Below, piece by piece: positions 39,272 through 48,407 of a stretch of 64,000 bases of DNA. Every line of letters begins with the position of its first letter. The stretch's first letter is position 1. Where the stretch lies: the NCBI GenBank assembly GCA_937944485.1, contig CALDYU010000012.1, positions 62,001 through 126,000 of the forward strand, written 5' to 3'. The notes under the pieces were generated by a model, which saw only the letters and a list, made by a program, of their open reading frames with translations, made no database searches and was not told the origin of the DNA. The stretch comes from an uncultured Flavobacteriaceae bacterium (GTDB lineage: Bacteria > Bacteroidota > Bacteroidia > Flavobacteriales > Flavobacteriaceae). The position numbers and the translations under genes are program-made.

Positions 39272-40123
39272 TTAATCTGATTTCAAAAAATCAACAATTT
39301 GATCTCGTACTTTATCCTGATGCAACGAATGTCCCAACCCTTTTGTCTTTATAAAAATACTATTCTTCCAATTTGAATGTACTTGTTCCGAAGACCAAAT
39401 TGGAGCGATTTTATCTAATTCATCATGAATTAATAAACCCGAAGTTTCTATTTCTTTAGCGAATTTAGAAGATGAAAAATCGGAGAACTTGAATCCAAAA
39501 TTCTCAGTAAAATAAGCTTCCATCAGCCGCATCATGCGGTTACTAAGCTTTAGTATACTTTTATATTGTCTCATGAAATCTGAAAGCTCAGATGGGGAAC
39601 CCAGCGTAATGACTTTAGCTATGGTATTATTTTTACTAGAATAATGGTATAAATTATACAACAACGTCATGCCGCCAATAGAGTGACCTATAACATAATT
39701 TGGGTGGTAGGTGTCAATGACCTTTTGCGCGCAGGTGGTGTATAGGGGGACATTTAGTATTTTACCTGTAGAATTTCCGTGTGCAGGAGCATCCATAGCG
39801 ATAATATTATAATTTTCTTTTTGAAGACGGGGTATGAGGTTGCGCCAGCGAAAGACATTGCTTTCCCAACCATGCATTAAAAATACAGTAGGCCCAGTGC
39901 CTTGCCAGCGATAGGTTTGGATTTGAATCTGATCTACTTCAAGAATTAAATCTTTAGCATCTTCGAGAAAAGCCTTTTGTAAGGGAAGAACTTTACCTTT
40001 TCTAGGGGTGCAAAAGAGGAGAAAAGCTTTTTTCGCCATTTTTTTTGGAAAGAAATAGCACATTACATTGAAGTAAAATCCAATGCTTCGTGTAATAATA
40101 GTAGCCATTATTTTTTTTACCAT
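39272..40123 (-). CDS. Alpha/beta hydrolase
   Basis: 283 residues. HGWESN forms the oxyanion region, GHSIGGMTL holds the nucleophile, IHDELDKIAP the acid, and GLGHSLHQ the histidine. An N-terminal hydrophobic helix (SIGFYFNVMCYFF) may be a membrane anchor. It is divergent from the HxlR regulator and shares the intergenic region with the palindrome at 40190-40208, so HxlR probably controls it. Confidence 0.83.
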   Translation of the reverse strand: MVKKIMATIITRSIGFYFNVMCYFFPKKMAKKAFLLFCTPRKGKVLPLQKAFLEDAKDLILEVDQIQIQTYRWQGTGPTVFLMHGWESNVFRWRNLIPRLQKENYNIIAMDAPAHGNSTGKILNVPLYTTCAQKVIDTYHPNYVIGHSIGGMTLLYNLYHYSSKNNTIAKVITLGSPSELSDFMRQYKSILKLSNRMMRLMEAYFTENFGFKFSDFSSSKFAKEIETSGLLIHDELDKIAPIWSSEQVHSNWKNSIFIKTKGLGHSLHQDKVRDQIVDFLKSD

Positions 40124-40189
40124 AGTTTTCGAATCAGGGTCAAGACCTCATAAAGCAGGCAAAAATACTGTTTGTTTATTTTTTTAATA

Positions 40190-40208
40190 AAGTTACTTTT
40201 AGTAACTT
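40190..40208. promoter_or_regulatory. Palindromic operator, probable HxlR site
   Basis: AAGTTACT-TTT-AGTAACTT, eight-base arms around a three-base centre, in the 162-base divergent gap between an alpha/beta hydrolase gene and an HxlR-family regulator gene. The size and symmetry fit a dimeric winged-helix repressor site. Confidence 0.65.
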
Positions 40209-40285
40209 AGTTTTTATTTATTACCAAAGATACATTATCTTTTGTTGAAGTAAAAGAGATGTTCAAACTGCTATTAAGTATCATT

Positions 40286-40708
40286 ATGGAAACTATTACT
40301 GAAAATCAAAAACTTAGGGTGGCTAAAAAATTAAAAAAAATGTTTGGTCATATGGATCGCCGCCAAATGGACCATTGCCCCATTCGAGACGTAATGGCAT
40401 TGGCGACCGATAAATGGAGTATTTTGATTATTCTGTATTTAGGGTACTACCCTGTAATGCGTTTTAATTATATTAAGAAAAGAGTACTAGGTATTTCGAA
40501 TAAGGTACTCAGCGAACGATTGAAAGTTTTAGAGGCTGACGGCTATGTCTCTCGTAAATTGTATCCTGAAGTGCCCATTCGCGTGGAATATGCTTTGACA
40601 GATTTCGGACATTCTTACTTAAACAAACTTATTGACCTTACTGAATGGGTAACGCAGTATAGCGATGTCATTATTCAAAGTAGAAAATCAATTAAAGCTT
40701 CTCTGTAA
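40286..40708 (+). CDS. HxlR-family winged-helix transcriptional regulator
   Basis: 140 residues from METITENQKLRVAKK; the frame is open to 40259 but the upstream part is hydrophobic and unlike the family. The HxlR core is clear: HCPIRDVMALATDKWSILII near residues 36-55, then NYIKKRVLGISNKVLSERLK as the recognition helix and wing. The Cys of HCP is in the position used for redox sensing in some HxlR/YodB members. Likely autoregulated through the palindrome upstream. Confidence 0.92.
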   Translation: METITENQKLRVAKKLKKMFGHMDRRQMDHCPIRDVMALATDKWSILIILYLGYYPVMRFNYIKKRVLGISNKVLSERLKVLEADGYVSRKLYPEVPIRVEYALTDFGHSYLNKLIDLTEWVTQYSDVIIQSRKSIKASL

Positions 40709-40745
40709 AATATAGCATTGATATAGCTCTACTAGTACGTGTACC

Positions 40746-41300
40746 TTATTCCCAGCTTAACATCATATACTTAATCTTTGCCGCATCTGGTATTTGAACC
40801 GCTTCAATACTAATTCCCACCGCATAACGTAAATTAGAGGGTAGCTCTTTTTTATCGATCGTGAAATACAAATCACTATTCTTGATAAAAACTAATATAT
40901 TATTGGTAGAGGTAAGTATTTTTCCTAATTCATAATGGCCTTTGATATCGCCAAAAGTGCTTTGCAAACTGATACCGCGATCCGTTTTAAAACGATTATC
41001 TTGAATACGCACATTTTCAATGGTCGGAATACTATCTGAACTGGGGGTTAATGTTAAAAGGTGATTTCCTCCTTTTTCAAAAATATCAATTTTTTTGGCG
41101 CCAAAACCCATACTCAATTTCGCTGTGTCTTTAACAAGCGAATCTTGCTCGTAAATAATTTCGAGATCGCGAGCAAGGCTTGCTTTATCAAGTTTTCCAA
41201 TGCTTGTTTTCGTAATGAGAAAGGTCGTATCTATTTCTTTTTTACAGTTGATTAAAAAGATAGCCGTACAAATGGTAATTGCAAGAAGGTATTTTTTCAT
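40746..41300 (-). CDS. Lipoprotein of unknown function
   Basis: 184 residues. The lipobox is FLINC with Cys19 (MKKYLLAITICTAIFLINC), followed by KKEID. The rest is beta-rich with no recognised domain. It starts three bases after the upstream HerA-like ATPase stop, so the two are cotranscribed. Confidence 0.7.
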   Translation of the reverse strand: MKKYLLAITICTAIFLINCKKEIDTTFLITKTSIGKLDKASLARDLEIIYEQDSLVKDTAKLSMGFGAKKIDIFEKGGNHLLTLTPSSDSIPTIENVRIQDNRFKTDRGISLQSTFGDIKGHYELGKILTSTNNILVFIKNSDLYFTIDKKELPSNLRYAVGISIEAVQIPDAAKIKYMMLSWE

Positions 41301-41303
41301 AGG

Positions 41304-42818
41304 TTATCGCAGTACTTTTTTTAATACACCGAGTACACCACGAATAAAAGTTGCACTAGTTAGCACTTTTATTATGGGGTTTTGACGTGTACTCCGTCTG
41401 GTTGATTTTCGTCTTGAGCTACTTTTCTTTTCTTGTTCCTTGACTTTCTCCGCTAATTTTTCGGCTTTTTCGATCTTTGCATTAAGCATCTCATAAGCAC
41501 TTTCTCTATCAATAATAGTACCATACTTCTTTACCAGCTTAGAACTTTTTATCACATTTGAAAGTTCACTATCAGTAAGTATATCCATACGACTCATCGG
41601 AGCCCGCAATAAAGTAGCAGCAAGCGGTGTTGGGCGTCCTTTTTCGTCAAGCGCCGAGATTAGGGCTTCTCCAATACCCAAAGAGGTTAGTACTTCTTTG
41701 GTGTTGTAGTAGGGAGAATCAGGGTAGTTTTCCGCAGTGAGCTTTATTGCTTTGCGATCTCTTGCCGTAAATGCGCGCAAGGCATGCTGTACTTTTAACC
41801 CGAGTTGTGATAAGACCTCGTTCGGAACATCAGTTGGGTTTTGTGTAACGAAATACAGTCCAATGCCCTTTGATCTTATTAATTTTACAATGCTTTCAAT
41901 TTGATCTAAAAGTGCTTTTGAAGCCTCATTAAAAATTAGGTGAGCTTCATCAATAAAAAGAATAAGTTCAGGTTTATCACTATCGCCTTGTTCCGGAAAA
42001 GTATCGTAAATCTCTGCTAAAAGACTTAACATAAACGTTGAAAATAATTTGGGTCTGTCTTGTATATCGGTGAGCCTTAAAATATTAATATAACCTTTAC
42101 CGTCATTGGTTACTCGAGTAAGATCATCTACCTCAAAAGATTTTTCGCCAAAGAACAAATCAGCTCCTTGTTGTTCTAACTCTATAATTTTTCTAAGAAT
42201 CGTACCGGTTGAACTCGTTGATATTCTACCATATTCTTTTGTAAACTCTTTTTTACCCTCTTCGGTGGCATATCGAAGTACTTTTTTAAAATCTTTTAAG
42301 TCTAACAGTGGTAATTTATGATCATCGCAATATTTAAAAATTACCGCAACTATACCTTCTTGGGTAACGGTTAAATCAAGAATTCGTGAAAGTAAGGTTG
42401 GTCCAAATTCTGAAATTGTCGCTCTTAATTTAACACCTTCTTGTTCAGAGAGTGACAATATTTCTACAGGAAAACTTTTGGCTTCAAAAGGGAGTCCAAT
42501 TTTTGCATGGCGCTCATCAATTTTTGGGTGCCCCGCACTCGGTTGGGCGATACCACTTAAATCTCCTTTTAAATCCATAAGCAACACAGGAATACCTTTC
42601 TCCGATAAATTCTCTGCCAATACCTGAAGTGTTTTAGTTTTTCCCGTACCAGTAGCCCCAGCAATTAGTCCGTGACGATTGAGGGTTTTTAGGGGTATTT
42701 TGACATAGGCATTAGTAACGGTTTCATCCTCCAGCATGGCAGCCCCCATCGTGATATAATCACCTTTGGTAATATACCCTTTTTCAATATGAGCGAAGAA
42801 TTTGTCTTTGGTTGTCAT
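41304..42818 (-). CDS. HerA-like (DUF853) P-loop ATPase
   Basis: 504 residues. Walker A is GATGTGKTKT near residues 53-62, Walker B LILFIDEAHLIF. The family (helicase HerA-like, DUF853) is FtsK/VirB4-related, and members are thought to move DNA or protein substrates; the role is undefined. The C-terminus has a basic, serine-rich stretch (KKSSSRRKSTRRSTRQ) before a hydrophobic end. It is in an operon with a lipoprotein gene. Confidence 0.85.
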   Translation of the reverse strand: MTTKDKFFAHIEKGYITKGDYITMGAAMLEDETVTNAYVKIPLKTLNRHGLIAGATGTGKTKTLQVLAENLSEKGIPVLLMDLKGDLSGIAQPSAGHPKIDERHAKIGLPFEAKSFPVEILSLSEQEGVKLRATISEFGPTLLSRILDLTVTQEGIVAVIFKYCDDHKLPLLDLKDFKKVLRYATEEGKKEFTKEYGRISTSSTGTILRKIIELEQQGADLFFGEKSFEVDDLTRVTNDGKGYINILRLTDIQDRPKLFSTFMLSLLAEIYDTFPEQGDSDKPELILFIDEAHLIFNEASKALLDQIESIVKLIRSKGIGLYFVTQNPTDVPNEVLSQLGLKVQHALRAFTARDRKAIKLTAENYPDSPYYNTKEVLTSLGIGEALISALDEKGRPTPLAATLLRAPMSRMDILTDSELSNVIKSSKLVKKYGTIIDRESAYEMLNAKIEKAEKLAEKVKEQEKKSSSRRKSTRRSTRQNPIIKVLTSATFIRGVLGVLKKVLR

Positions 42819-42947
42819 CAGGTTTAATTTGAGTATAAAAATAGTAGAAATTTATCTTCTATAGGGCGGGTCGCATTAAGATTACTTTAAAAATAAAGAC
42901 TGTCTTATTTTATTATTTGGAATTTAGCTTTTAGAATTTGTGCGCCC

Positions 42948-42955
42948 TATCTTTG
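42948..42955 (+). promoter_or_regulatory. Promoter -7 box of queE
   Basis: TATCTTTG, an exact TAnnTTTG match, ends four bases before the ATG at 42960. A transcription start at or next to that ATG is expected. No good -33 TTG at the standard distance. Confidence 0.55.
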
Positions 42956-42959
42956 CACG

Positions 42960-43592
42960 ATGGTCAAAGACGATGTAATGGCACAGGTAGATCAAGGGAT
43001 CATGTTGCCTTTAATGGAAGAATTTTACACGATTCAGGGTGAAGGGTTTCACAAAGGAACAGCTGCTTACTTTATTCGCGTGGGAGGATGTGATGTGGGC
43101 TGTCATTGGTGTGATGTCAAAGAAAGTTGGAATGCCGAATTGCACCCACCGACTGATATAAGTAAAATTGTTACGAACGCTTCAAAATACTCAGATACTA
43201 TAGTAGTTACTGGTGGAGAACCTCTAACTTGGAATATGCTTCCGCTCACCAAGGCTTTAAAAGAAAAAAAACTCAAAACACATATTGAAACTTCGGGAGC
43301 CTATCAATTGACTGGAATTTGGGACTGGATTTGCCTTTCTCCTAAAAAAAATAAGCTACCCCTAGATCCTATATATGACAAGGCGCACGAACTAAAGATC
43401 ATTGTATACAATAAGCATGACTTAATTTTTGCTGAAGAACAGGCAGCCTTAACTAATAATCAATGCATCCTATATCTGCAACCTGAATGGAGTGTCAAGG
43501 AGAAAGTTACGCCGCTTATTGTCGATTATGTAATGAAGAACCCTAAGTGGAAGGTATCTTTACAAACCCACAAGTATTTAAATATACCTTAA
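42960..43592 (+). CDS. queE: 7-carboxy-7-deazaguanine synthase (radical SAM)
   Basis: QueE makes the deazapurine precursor of queuosine; 210 residues. The [4Fe-4S] cysteines are in GGCDVGCHWCDVK (Cys44, Cys48, Cys51), and the substrate-binding EFYTIQGEGFHKG lies N-terminal. TGGEPL marks the SAM-binding loop. The first ATG at 42960 would be leaderless given the -7 box; an ATG at 42978 is the alternative. Its partner queuosine genes are not in the window. Confidence 0.92.
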   Translation: MVKDDVMAQVDQGIMLPLMEEFYTIQGEGFHKGTAAYFIRVGGCDVGCHWCDVKESWNAELHPPTDISKIVTNASKYSDTIVVTGGEPLTWNMLPLTKALKEKKLKTHIETSGAYQLTGIWDWICLSPKKNKLPLDPIYDKAHELKIIVYNKHDLIFAEEQAALTNNQCILYLQPEWSVKEKVTPLIVDYVMKNPKWKVSLQTHKYLNIP

Positions 43593-43607
43593 TCAAGTTA
43601 CGCAGTT

Positions 43608-44492
43608 TTATCGACCACCGTTCGATCTGAGATCAAGAATGCACTCGGCATCTAGCGGTACCGAATTGCGATTGCCTTTTGCAATTGGGTTTTCAAGCAT
43701 TTGCATTACCGATTTTCCTGATAAAGAACAACTAGATTTAAGTTCATTTTTACTACTAAGACTACTAGATTTATTGCCGGATCCACTGAACTGTAATTCC
43801 CCCCGCATTAAACAACCAGGCACATTACAGTGATTGGGTGCTTCACTATCTTCATGGTTATTTACTGGAGTGGTACCTAAATTTACCAAGCCAAAAAGAT
43901 GACCAAATTCATGATTTAAAGTGGCAATTTCTACATCTGCGGCAGTGATTATAGAACTTATGGCTGCTAACCTTCTCACCGTTGCTTCATGAATTACCAT
44001 AGACGTATTTCGGTATACTGCTCCGAGCGTAACTAAACCTTCATCTTCTTCATCTTCATCAGAAGGTAAATTGGTAAAATAAATATAAATACCTAGCGTT
44101 TTCCCATCGTTATAAACCGTTCTATTCTCAAGTTCTAAATCGGCAATTTCTTGAATTGTAAGTTCTTCTTGATCAACCGCAGGTAGTTCTAGAAAAACCA
44201 TTTCAATATCAGTTTTAAAGGTATGTTCTTCAATATAATCTACAAACTCAGTCATGGCATCTTGCGAGGGTCTGAAACCAGCCACATAGGCAATTTCTAT
44301 CTTGAGTTTGTCAAAGTTAGTGTTGGCAAGTAGATCGTTAGCAGAAGCACCAGCAGCTCTTAAATTTGCAGTTTTGTCAACCTCCGTCGGCTGTCCATCA
44401 CCATCAACACCATCATCAGAATTTTTATTGCAACTGATTACAGCAAGAAACGAGAATAGAATTAGTGAAGCTAGTATATTTTTCTTCTTCAT
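43608..44492 (-). CDS. Metzincin-like metalloprotease lipoprotein
   Basis: 294 residues with a lipoprotein signal ending VISC at Cys21, followed by an acidic NKNSDDGVDGDG. The zinc motif is NHEFGHLFGLVN: the HExxHxxGxx pattern of metzincins but with Asn at the third-ligand position. HED and NHCNVPGCLM follow, the latter resembling a Met-turn. It may use another residue as third ligand. It converges on queE with a 15-base gap. Confidence 0.78.
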   Translation of the reverse strand: MKKKNILASLILFSFLAVISCNKNSDDGVDGDGQPTEVDKTANLRAAGASANDLLANTNFDKLKIEIAYVAGFRPSQDAMTEFVDYIEEHTFKTDIEMVFLELPAVDQEELTIQEIADLELENRTVYNDGKTLGIYIYFTNLPSDEDEEDEGLVTLGAVYRNTSMVIHEATVRRLAAISSIITAADVEIATLNHEFGHLFGLVNLGTTPVNNHEDSEAPNHCNVPGCLMRGELQFSGSGNKSSSLSSKNELKSSCSLSGKSVMQMLENPIAKGNRNSVPLDAECILDLRSNGGR

Positions 44493-44530
44493 CTTTTTTT
44501 ATCTAAAATAAGGCAAATTTGCGAACTCAA

Positions 44531-45229
44531 TTAGTTTTCGAGACTTAATCTTGCTAAATAGTCGAAATGTTCGCCCAAACTAACAATTTCGCACCGTAAT
44601 TGATTGTTTTTAGCCTCTCGAATAAGGCTAGCTTGATCGATATACAACCAGTGAAAAAGAGCTCCAGTTTCTTTCTTATAGGTCATGGTAAAATCAACTT
44701 CACCATAATACGAAGGTGAAGTAGTGGATATGGCTTCATCTGCTTCATACATATAAATAATATCCGTAGAATCAAGGAGTATTTGTCCACCTGGTAGCAA
44801 CAGGCTTTTCAGATGTGAGAAAAATGCAGCCAAATTTTTTAATTTTCCAGCCAAACCAATGCCATTCATCAACAATAATAGGGTGTCAAATTTATGATTC
44901 TTGAAATCGTAAATATTTTGATGAACGCAATTTTCAATGCCTCGCAGTGCACACGTTTCAATGGCTCCTTTAGAAGCATCAATAGCCGTCACCGTGGTGC
45001 CTTTTTCTTGTAGAAAGAGACTATGACTTCCGGCACCACAACCAATATCTAAAACTTCTCCTTTGCACAGTTGTAGTGCTTGCTGTTCTAAATCAGGCAT
45101 GGCTTCATAATTACGAAATAAATAAGGCAAGGGAAGTTCATCTGTTTGATCTAACGATGAATGCGTTACAATATCTTCGGAATACCTACCTTGCTGATAA
45201 TCTAATAAAGCCTTGCCTAGAACATCCAT
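44531..45229 (-). CDS. Class I SAM-dependent methyltransferase
   Basis: 232 residues from the ATG at 45229 (MDVLGKALLDYQQGRYSED); the frame is open to 45286. The SAM-binding motif I is VLDIGCGAGSHSLFL near residue 76, and TAIDASKGAIETC follows as motif II. Methyl acceptor unknown. It is divergent from the DUF2059 gene. Confidence 0.85.
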   Translation of the reverse strand: MDVLGKALLDYQQGRYSEDIVTHSSLDQTDELPLPYLFRNYEAMPDLEQQALQLCKGEVLDIGCGAGSHSLFLQEKGTTVTAIDASKGAIETCALRGIENCVHQNIYDFKNHKFDTLLLLMNGIGLAGKLKNLAAFFSHLKSLLLPGGQILLDSTDIIYMYEADEAISTTSPSYYGEVDFTMTYKKETGALFHWLYIDQASLIREAKNNQLRCEIVSLGEHFDYLARLSLEN

Positions 45230-45287
45230 AGTGCAATAATTCGTATTTTGTGCAAATGTCGATTTTTTTGACCTTAGAAATAACAAA

Positions 45288-45806
45288 ATGAGAACGATAA
45301 AATTACTTTTTGGCTTATTCTTTATTGCTATACTATCGATCAGCGCTCAAGATACTGACGCTTCAAATAAAGTTGGTGTTTACCTAGAGCATAATGGCAC
45401 GCTACTTCAATATGAATACGCTTATGATCAATTATTGCAAATGCTTGGGAAACAGTTTCCTGAAACAACAGCCAATGCTACTGGCTGGGAATATCTTAGA
45501 AAGAACAGAAAAGATGCGATTGAAGGTATTAAACAGGCTTTAATTCCTATTTATCAAAAGAATTTTACCTCAAGTGAGATAAAAGAAATGACCACTTTTT
45601 ATCAAAGTGAAGCAGGCGTACAGCTGCTGAAAGACCGAACGAAAATGACAGCAGATCAAAAGGAGGCTCTGAATCGTTTTTATACTTCGGCTTTGGGCGA
45701 AAAAATCATTAAAAAACAATCTGTATTGAGTAAGGAAGTTTCGGCAGCTTCTGAAAACTGGAGTCGTGATTTGTATGAAACTGCAATGAGTTTATTGAAA
45801 AACTAG
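45288..45806 (+). CDS. DUF2059 secreted protein
   Basis: 172 residues with a signal peptide (MRTIKLLFGLFFIAILSISA-Q). The DUF2059 core, two helices with SSEIKEMTTFYQSEAGVQLL, occupies residues 80-145. Family members are periplasmic and of unknown function. The next gene starts two bases after its stop. Confidence 0.83.
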   Translation: MRTIKLLFGLFFIAILSISAQDTDASNKVGVYLEHNGTLLQYEYAYDQLLQMLGKQFPETTANATGWEYLRKNRKDAIEGIKQALIPIYQKNFTSSEIKEMTTFYQSEAGVQLLKDRTKMTADQKEALNRFYTSALGEKIIKKQSVLSKEVSAASENWSRDLYETAMSLLKN

Positions 45807-45808
45807 GT

Positions 45809-46306
45809 ATGAGAGAAGTAGTGCAACAATTGCCAAAGAAAGCCAAAGAGAAGCATTTAGAAAACAAAAAATTCTTCGAGAAACTAAAAAAAAGACCTCC
45901 ACGTAAGTTAGACTATATCATGCAAGAATTGCATGAAACGGAATTTGAAAAAACCGATTGCCTGCAATGCGCAAATTGTTGTAAAACTACAGGGCCTCTA
46001 TTTACCACCGCAGATATTGAACGAATTTCAAAATATTTAAGACTAAAACCTCAAGGTTTTATAAATACGTATTTGCGAGTAGATGAGGACAATGATTATG
46101 TTTTGCAGGAGGTGCCCTGCACGTTTTTAGGGGCTGACAATCACTGTTCTATTTACGATGTCCGACCCAAAGCTTGTCGTGAATTTCCGCATACCAATCG
46201 AAAAAAATTTCAGCAAATTAGTGCAATCACACTCAAAAATATAGCCATCTGCCCAGCGGCGTATAATATTGTGGAGGCAATGAAGAAAAACATACCAATT
46301 GGTTAA
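45809..46306 (+). CDS. YkgJ-family cysteine-cluster protein
   Basis: 165 residues. The Fe/Zn-binding cysteine pattern is CLQCANCC near residues 51-58, then a spaced CTFLGADNHCSIYDVRPKAC and a final CPAA, as in the YkgJ/UPF0153 family. Probably binds a metal cluster; the reaction is unknown. It is cotranscribed with the DUF2059 gene. Confidence 0.9.
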   Translation: MREVVQQLPKKAKEKHLENKKFFEKLKKRPPRKLDYIMQELHETEFEKTDCLQCANCCKTTGPLFTTADIERISKYLRLKPQGFINTYLRVDEDNDYVLQEVPCTFLGADNHCSIYDVRPKACREFPHTNRKKFQQISAITLKNIAICPAAYNIVEAMKKNIPIG

Positions 46307-46330
46307 TTAAATGAAGACCTTGTATCTTTA
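46299..46330 (+). promoter_or_regulatory. Likely promoter of the hydroxylase-like gene
   Basis: TTG (46299-46301), 21-base spacer, TATCTTTA (46323-46330), one mismatch to TAnnTTTG. It ends five bases before the ATG, so the mRNA would be leaderless or nearly so. Confidence 0.5.
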
Positions 46331-46335
46331 GTCTT

Positions 46336-47166
46336 ATGGAAAGCATCATTAATTACTTTGAAAATATTCCTTCTATACACCGATCATTGATACTTATTGG
46401 GGGGATTACCTTTTTTTGGCTGCTAGAAGGCATTTTACCTTTAATGCGATTTCGTTATACAAAATGGAAACATGCCCTACCCAACTTGTTTTTTACGATG
46501 ACCACGGTATTGGTCAATTTTTTATTAGCCTTTTTACTCATAAAAACTGCTGACTGGACCATACAAAACAAATTTGGCCTATTACAGATTCTTCCTCAAA
46601 TGCCTTTTTGGTTATATGTACTTCTAGCTATCATGCTCTTAGATTTAGTCGGAGCTTATACGGCACATTGGGTAGAGCATAAAGTGAAACCCTTATGGAT
46701 GGTACATTTGGTACACCATACCGATCATAATGTAGATACAACTACGGCTAACAGGCATCACCCTTTAGAAAGTATGATTCGTTTTACCTTTACCTTATTC
46801 GGGGTTTTTATAATTGGGGTTCCGATAGGAATAGTGATGTTATATCAGTCCTTATCCCTCGTATTGTCGCAGTTCAATCATGCTAATATTAAACTACCTA
46901 AAGGTGTAGATAAAGCAATAAGTTGGGTGTTGGTATCGCCTGATATGCATAAGGTTCATCACCATTATGTATTGCCCTATACAGATTCTAACTATGGTAA
47001 TATTTTTGCTATCTGGGACCGCTTGTTTGGCACTTACATGACTTTAGATAGGGATAAAATAGTATATGGTGTTGATACTTTTCCTAATGAAGAAGAGAAT
47101 GGCAAAATAAAAGTATTGTTAAAACAGCCTTTTCATAAATATCGCAAGCCAACCACTGGTGCCTAA
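46336..47166 (+). CDS. Fatty acid hydroxylase/sterol desaturase-family membrane protein
   Basis: 276 residues with four to five hydrophobic segments. The diiron histidine motifs are HWVEH, HLVHHTDHN, NRHHPLE and HKVHHH, with the C-terminal YGNIFAIWDRLFGTY typical of bacterial members. It would oxidise a lipid or carotenoid in the inner membrane; the substrate is unknown. Confidence 0.9.
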   Translation: MESIINYFENIPSIHRSLILIGGITFFWLLEGILPLMRFRYTKWKHALPNLFFTMTTVLVNFLLAFLLIKTADWTIQNKFGLLQILPQMPFWLYVLLAIMLLDLVGAYTAHWVEHKVKPLWMVHLVHHTDHNVDTTTANRHHPLESMIRFTFTLFGVFIIGVPIGIVMLYQSLSLVLSQFNHANIKLPKGVDKAISWVLVSPDMHKVHHHYVLPYTDSNYGNIFAIWDRLFGTYMTLDRDKIVYGVDTFPNEEENGKIKVLLKQPFHKYRKPTTGA

Positions 47167-47171
47167 AGAGC

Positions 47172-48404
47172 TTAATCATATAACAAATATTTCTGCCTAA
47201 TTGCTTTAAACGCTGTTAGGTCATCTTGCCAAGTTGCTTTTATGTCTGCTTCGTTTAGCCCTGCTTCAATTTGTTGCTGTAGTTCTTGGGTGCCCGCATG
47301 CTTTGTAAATCCATTGGTTTTAAAAAATTTGGTCTTGTCCTTCGCATTGTTATATGCATCAATCAACCATTGTAGCGATACTTCATTCATTCGAGATACT
47401 TTGGATAAGTCTTTACCGTACACTTTTTTGCCATTTTCCTTCGGATGCTTAGCTCCAAAATTTGGTCGCGGCCAATATTTGAAACTATATTGTGTAGTAT
47501 CTAAAAAGGAAGCACCATAACGTTGAAACTGAAACTCAGTGCCTCTTCCTGCGTTGATATGGGTGCCTTCAAAAAGCCCCAAACTAGGGTATAAATGTAT
47601 GCTCTGGTCATTCGGCAAGTTAGGAGAAGGTCGAATGGGTAGCGGATAGAAGCGTTCGTGCGTATAGTTTTTTAGGGAAATGACAGTTAAATCCACTTTG
47701 TCACCATTAGTTAGCCACCCTTCATCATTGATCATGGTAGCATATTCGCCAATGGTCATTCCATAAACCAAAGGTATTTCAGTCATGCCTAGAAAGCTCG
47801 TGTGCTCTGCTTTCATGGTAGGGCCGTCAATATAATGTCCATTCGGGTTTGGCCGATCAAGTACCAGAACGGGAATACCAACCGCGGAGCAAGCTTCCAT
47901 CACCAATTGCAGCGTGGCGATATAGGTATAAAAGCGAACACCAACATCTTGAATATCAAAAAGTATAATGTCAATTTCTTTTAAATGATCTTCAGTAGGC
48001 TTTCTGTTTTCGCCATGCAGTGATATGATGGGTAGGCCCGTATTAACATCGGTACCATCTTTCACTTTTTCACCGGCATCAGCTTTGCCTCTAAAACCAT
48101 GTTCGGGCGAAAATACCTTTTTGATAGTGATGCCCAATGCAAGTAAAGAATCAACCAAATGAGTATGCCCCTTGGCATTAAAAATAACACTGGTTTGATT
48201 CGCAACAATACCTACCTTCTTATCTCGAAGCAAAGAAAGGTACTTGTCGGTCTGATTTGCACTAACAACAATTGGTTCTATTAGTGCCTGATTTTTCTTT
48301 GAATCTGAATGATGATCTTGTTGTGGTTTTACTTCATTTCCGCAGGCCGATAATGCCAAAAACCAAATGAAAACTGTACTTTTGAGAGCATTAAAAACGG
48401 ACAT
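47172..48404 (-). CDS. NamZ-type (DUF1343) exo-N-acetylmuramidase, lipoprotein
   Basis: 410 residues from the ATG at 48404, giving MSVFNALKSTVFIWFLALSACG, a lipoprotein signal with Cys21. The DUF1343 features are GIVANQTS, FSPEHGFRGKADAGEKV and LDRPNPNGHYIDGP. NamZ members release terminal MurNAc from peptidoglycan fragments; a cell-wall recycling role is likely. Starts further upstream (48458) would overlap the divergent permease gene. The 3' end lies five bases from the convergent hydroxylase gene. Confidence 0.88.
   Translation of the reverse strand: MSVFNALKSTVFIWFLALSACGNEVKPQQDHHSDSKKNQALIEPIVVSANQTDKYLSLLRDKKVGIVANQTSVIFNAKGHTHLVDSLLALGITIKKVFSPEHGFRGKADAGEKVKDGTDVNTGLPIISLHGENRKPTEDHLKEIDIILFDIQDVGVRFYTYIATLQLVMEACSAVGIPVLVLDRPNPNGHYIDGPTMKAEHTSFLGMTEIPLVYGMTIGEYATMINDEGWLTNGDKVDLTVISLKNYTHERFYPLPIRPSPNLPNDQSIHLYPSLGLFEGTHINAGRGTEFQFQRYGASFLDTTQYSFKYWPRPNFGAKHPKENGKKVYGKDLSKVSRMNEVSLQWLIDAYNNAKDKTKFFKTNGFTKHAGTQELQQQIEAGLNEADIKATWQDDLTAFKAIRQKYLLYD
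48377..48384 (+). promoter_or_regulatory. Promoter -7 box of the FtsX/LolE-like permease gene
   Basis: TACTTTTG matches TAnnTTTG, 23 bases before the TTG start at 48408. It lies inside the coding region of the divergent namZ-like gene. Confidence 0.45.
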
Positions 48405-48407
48405 AGA

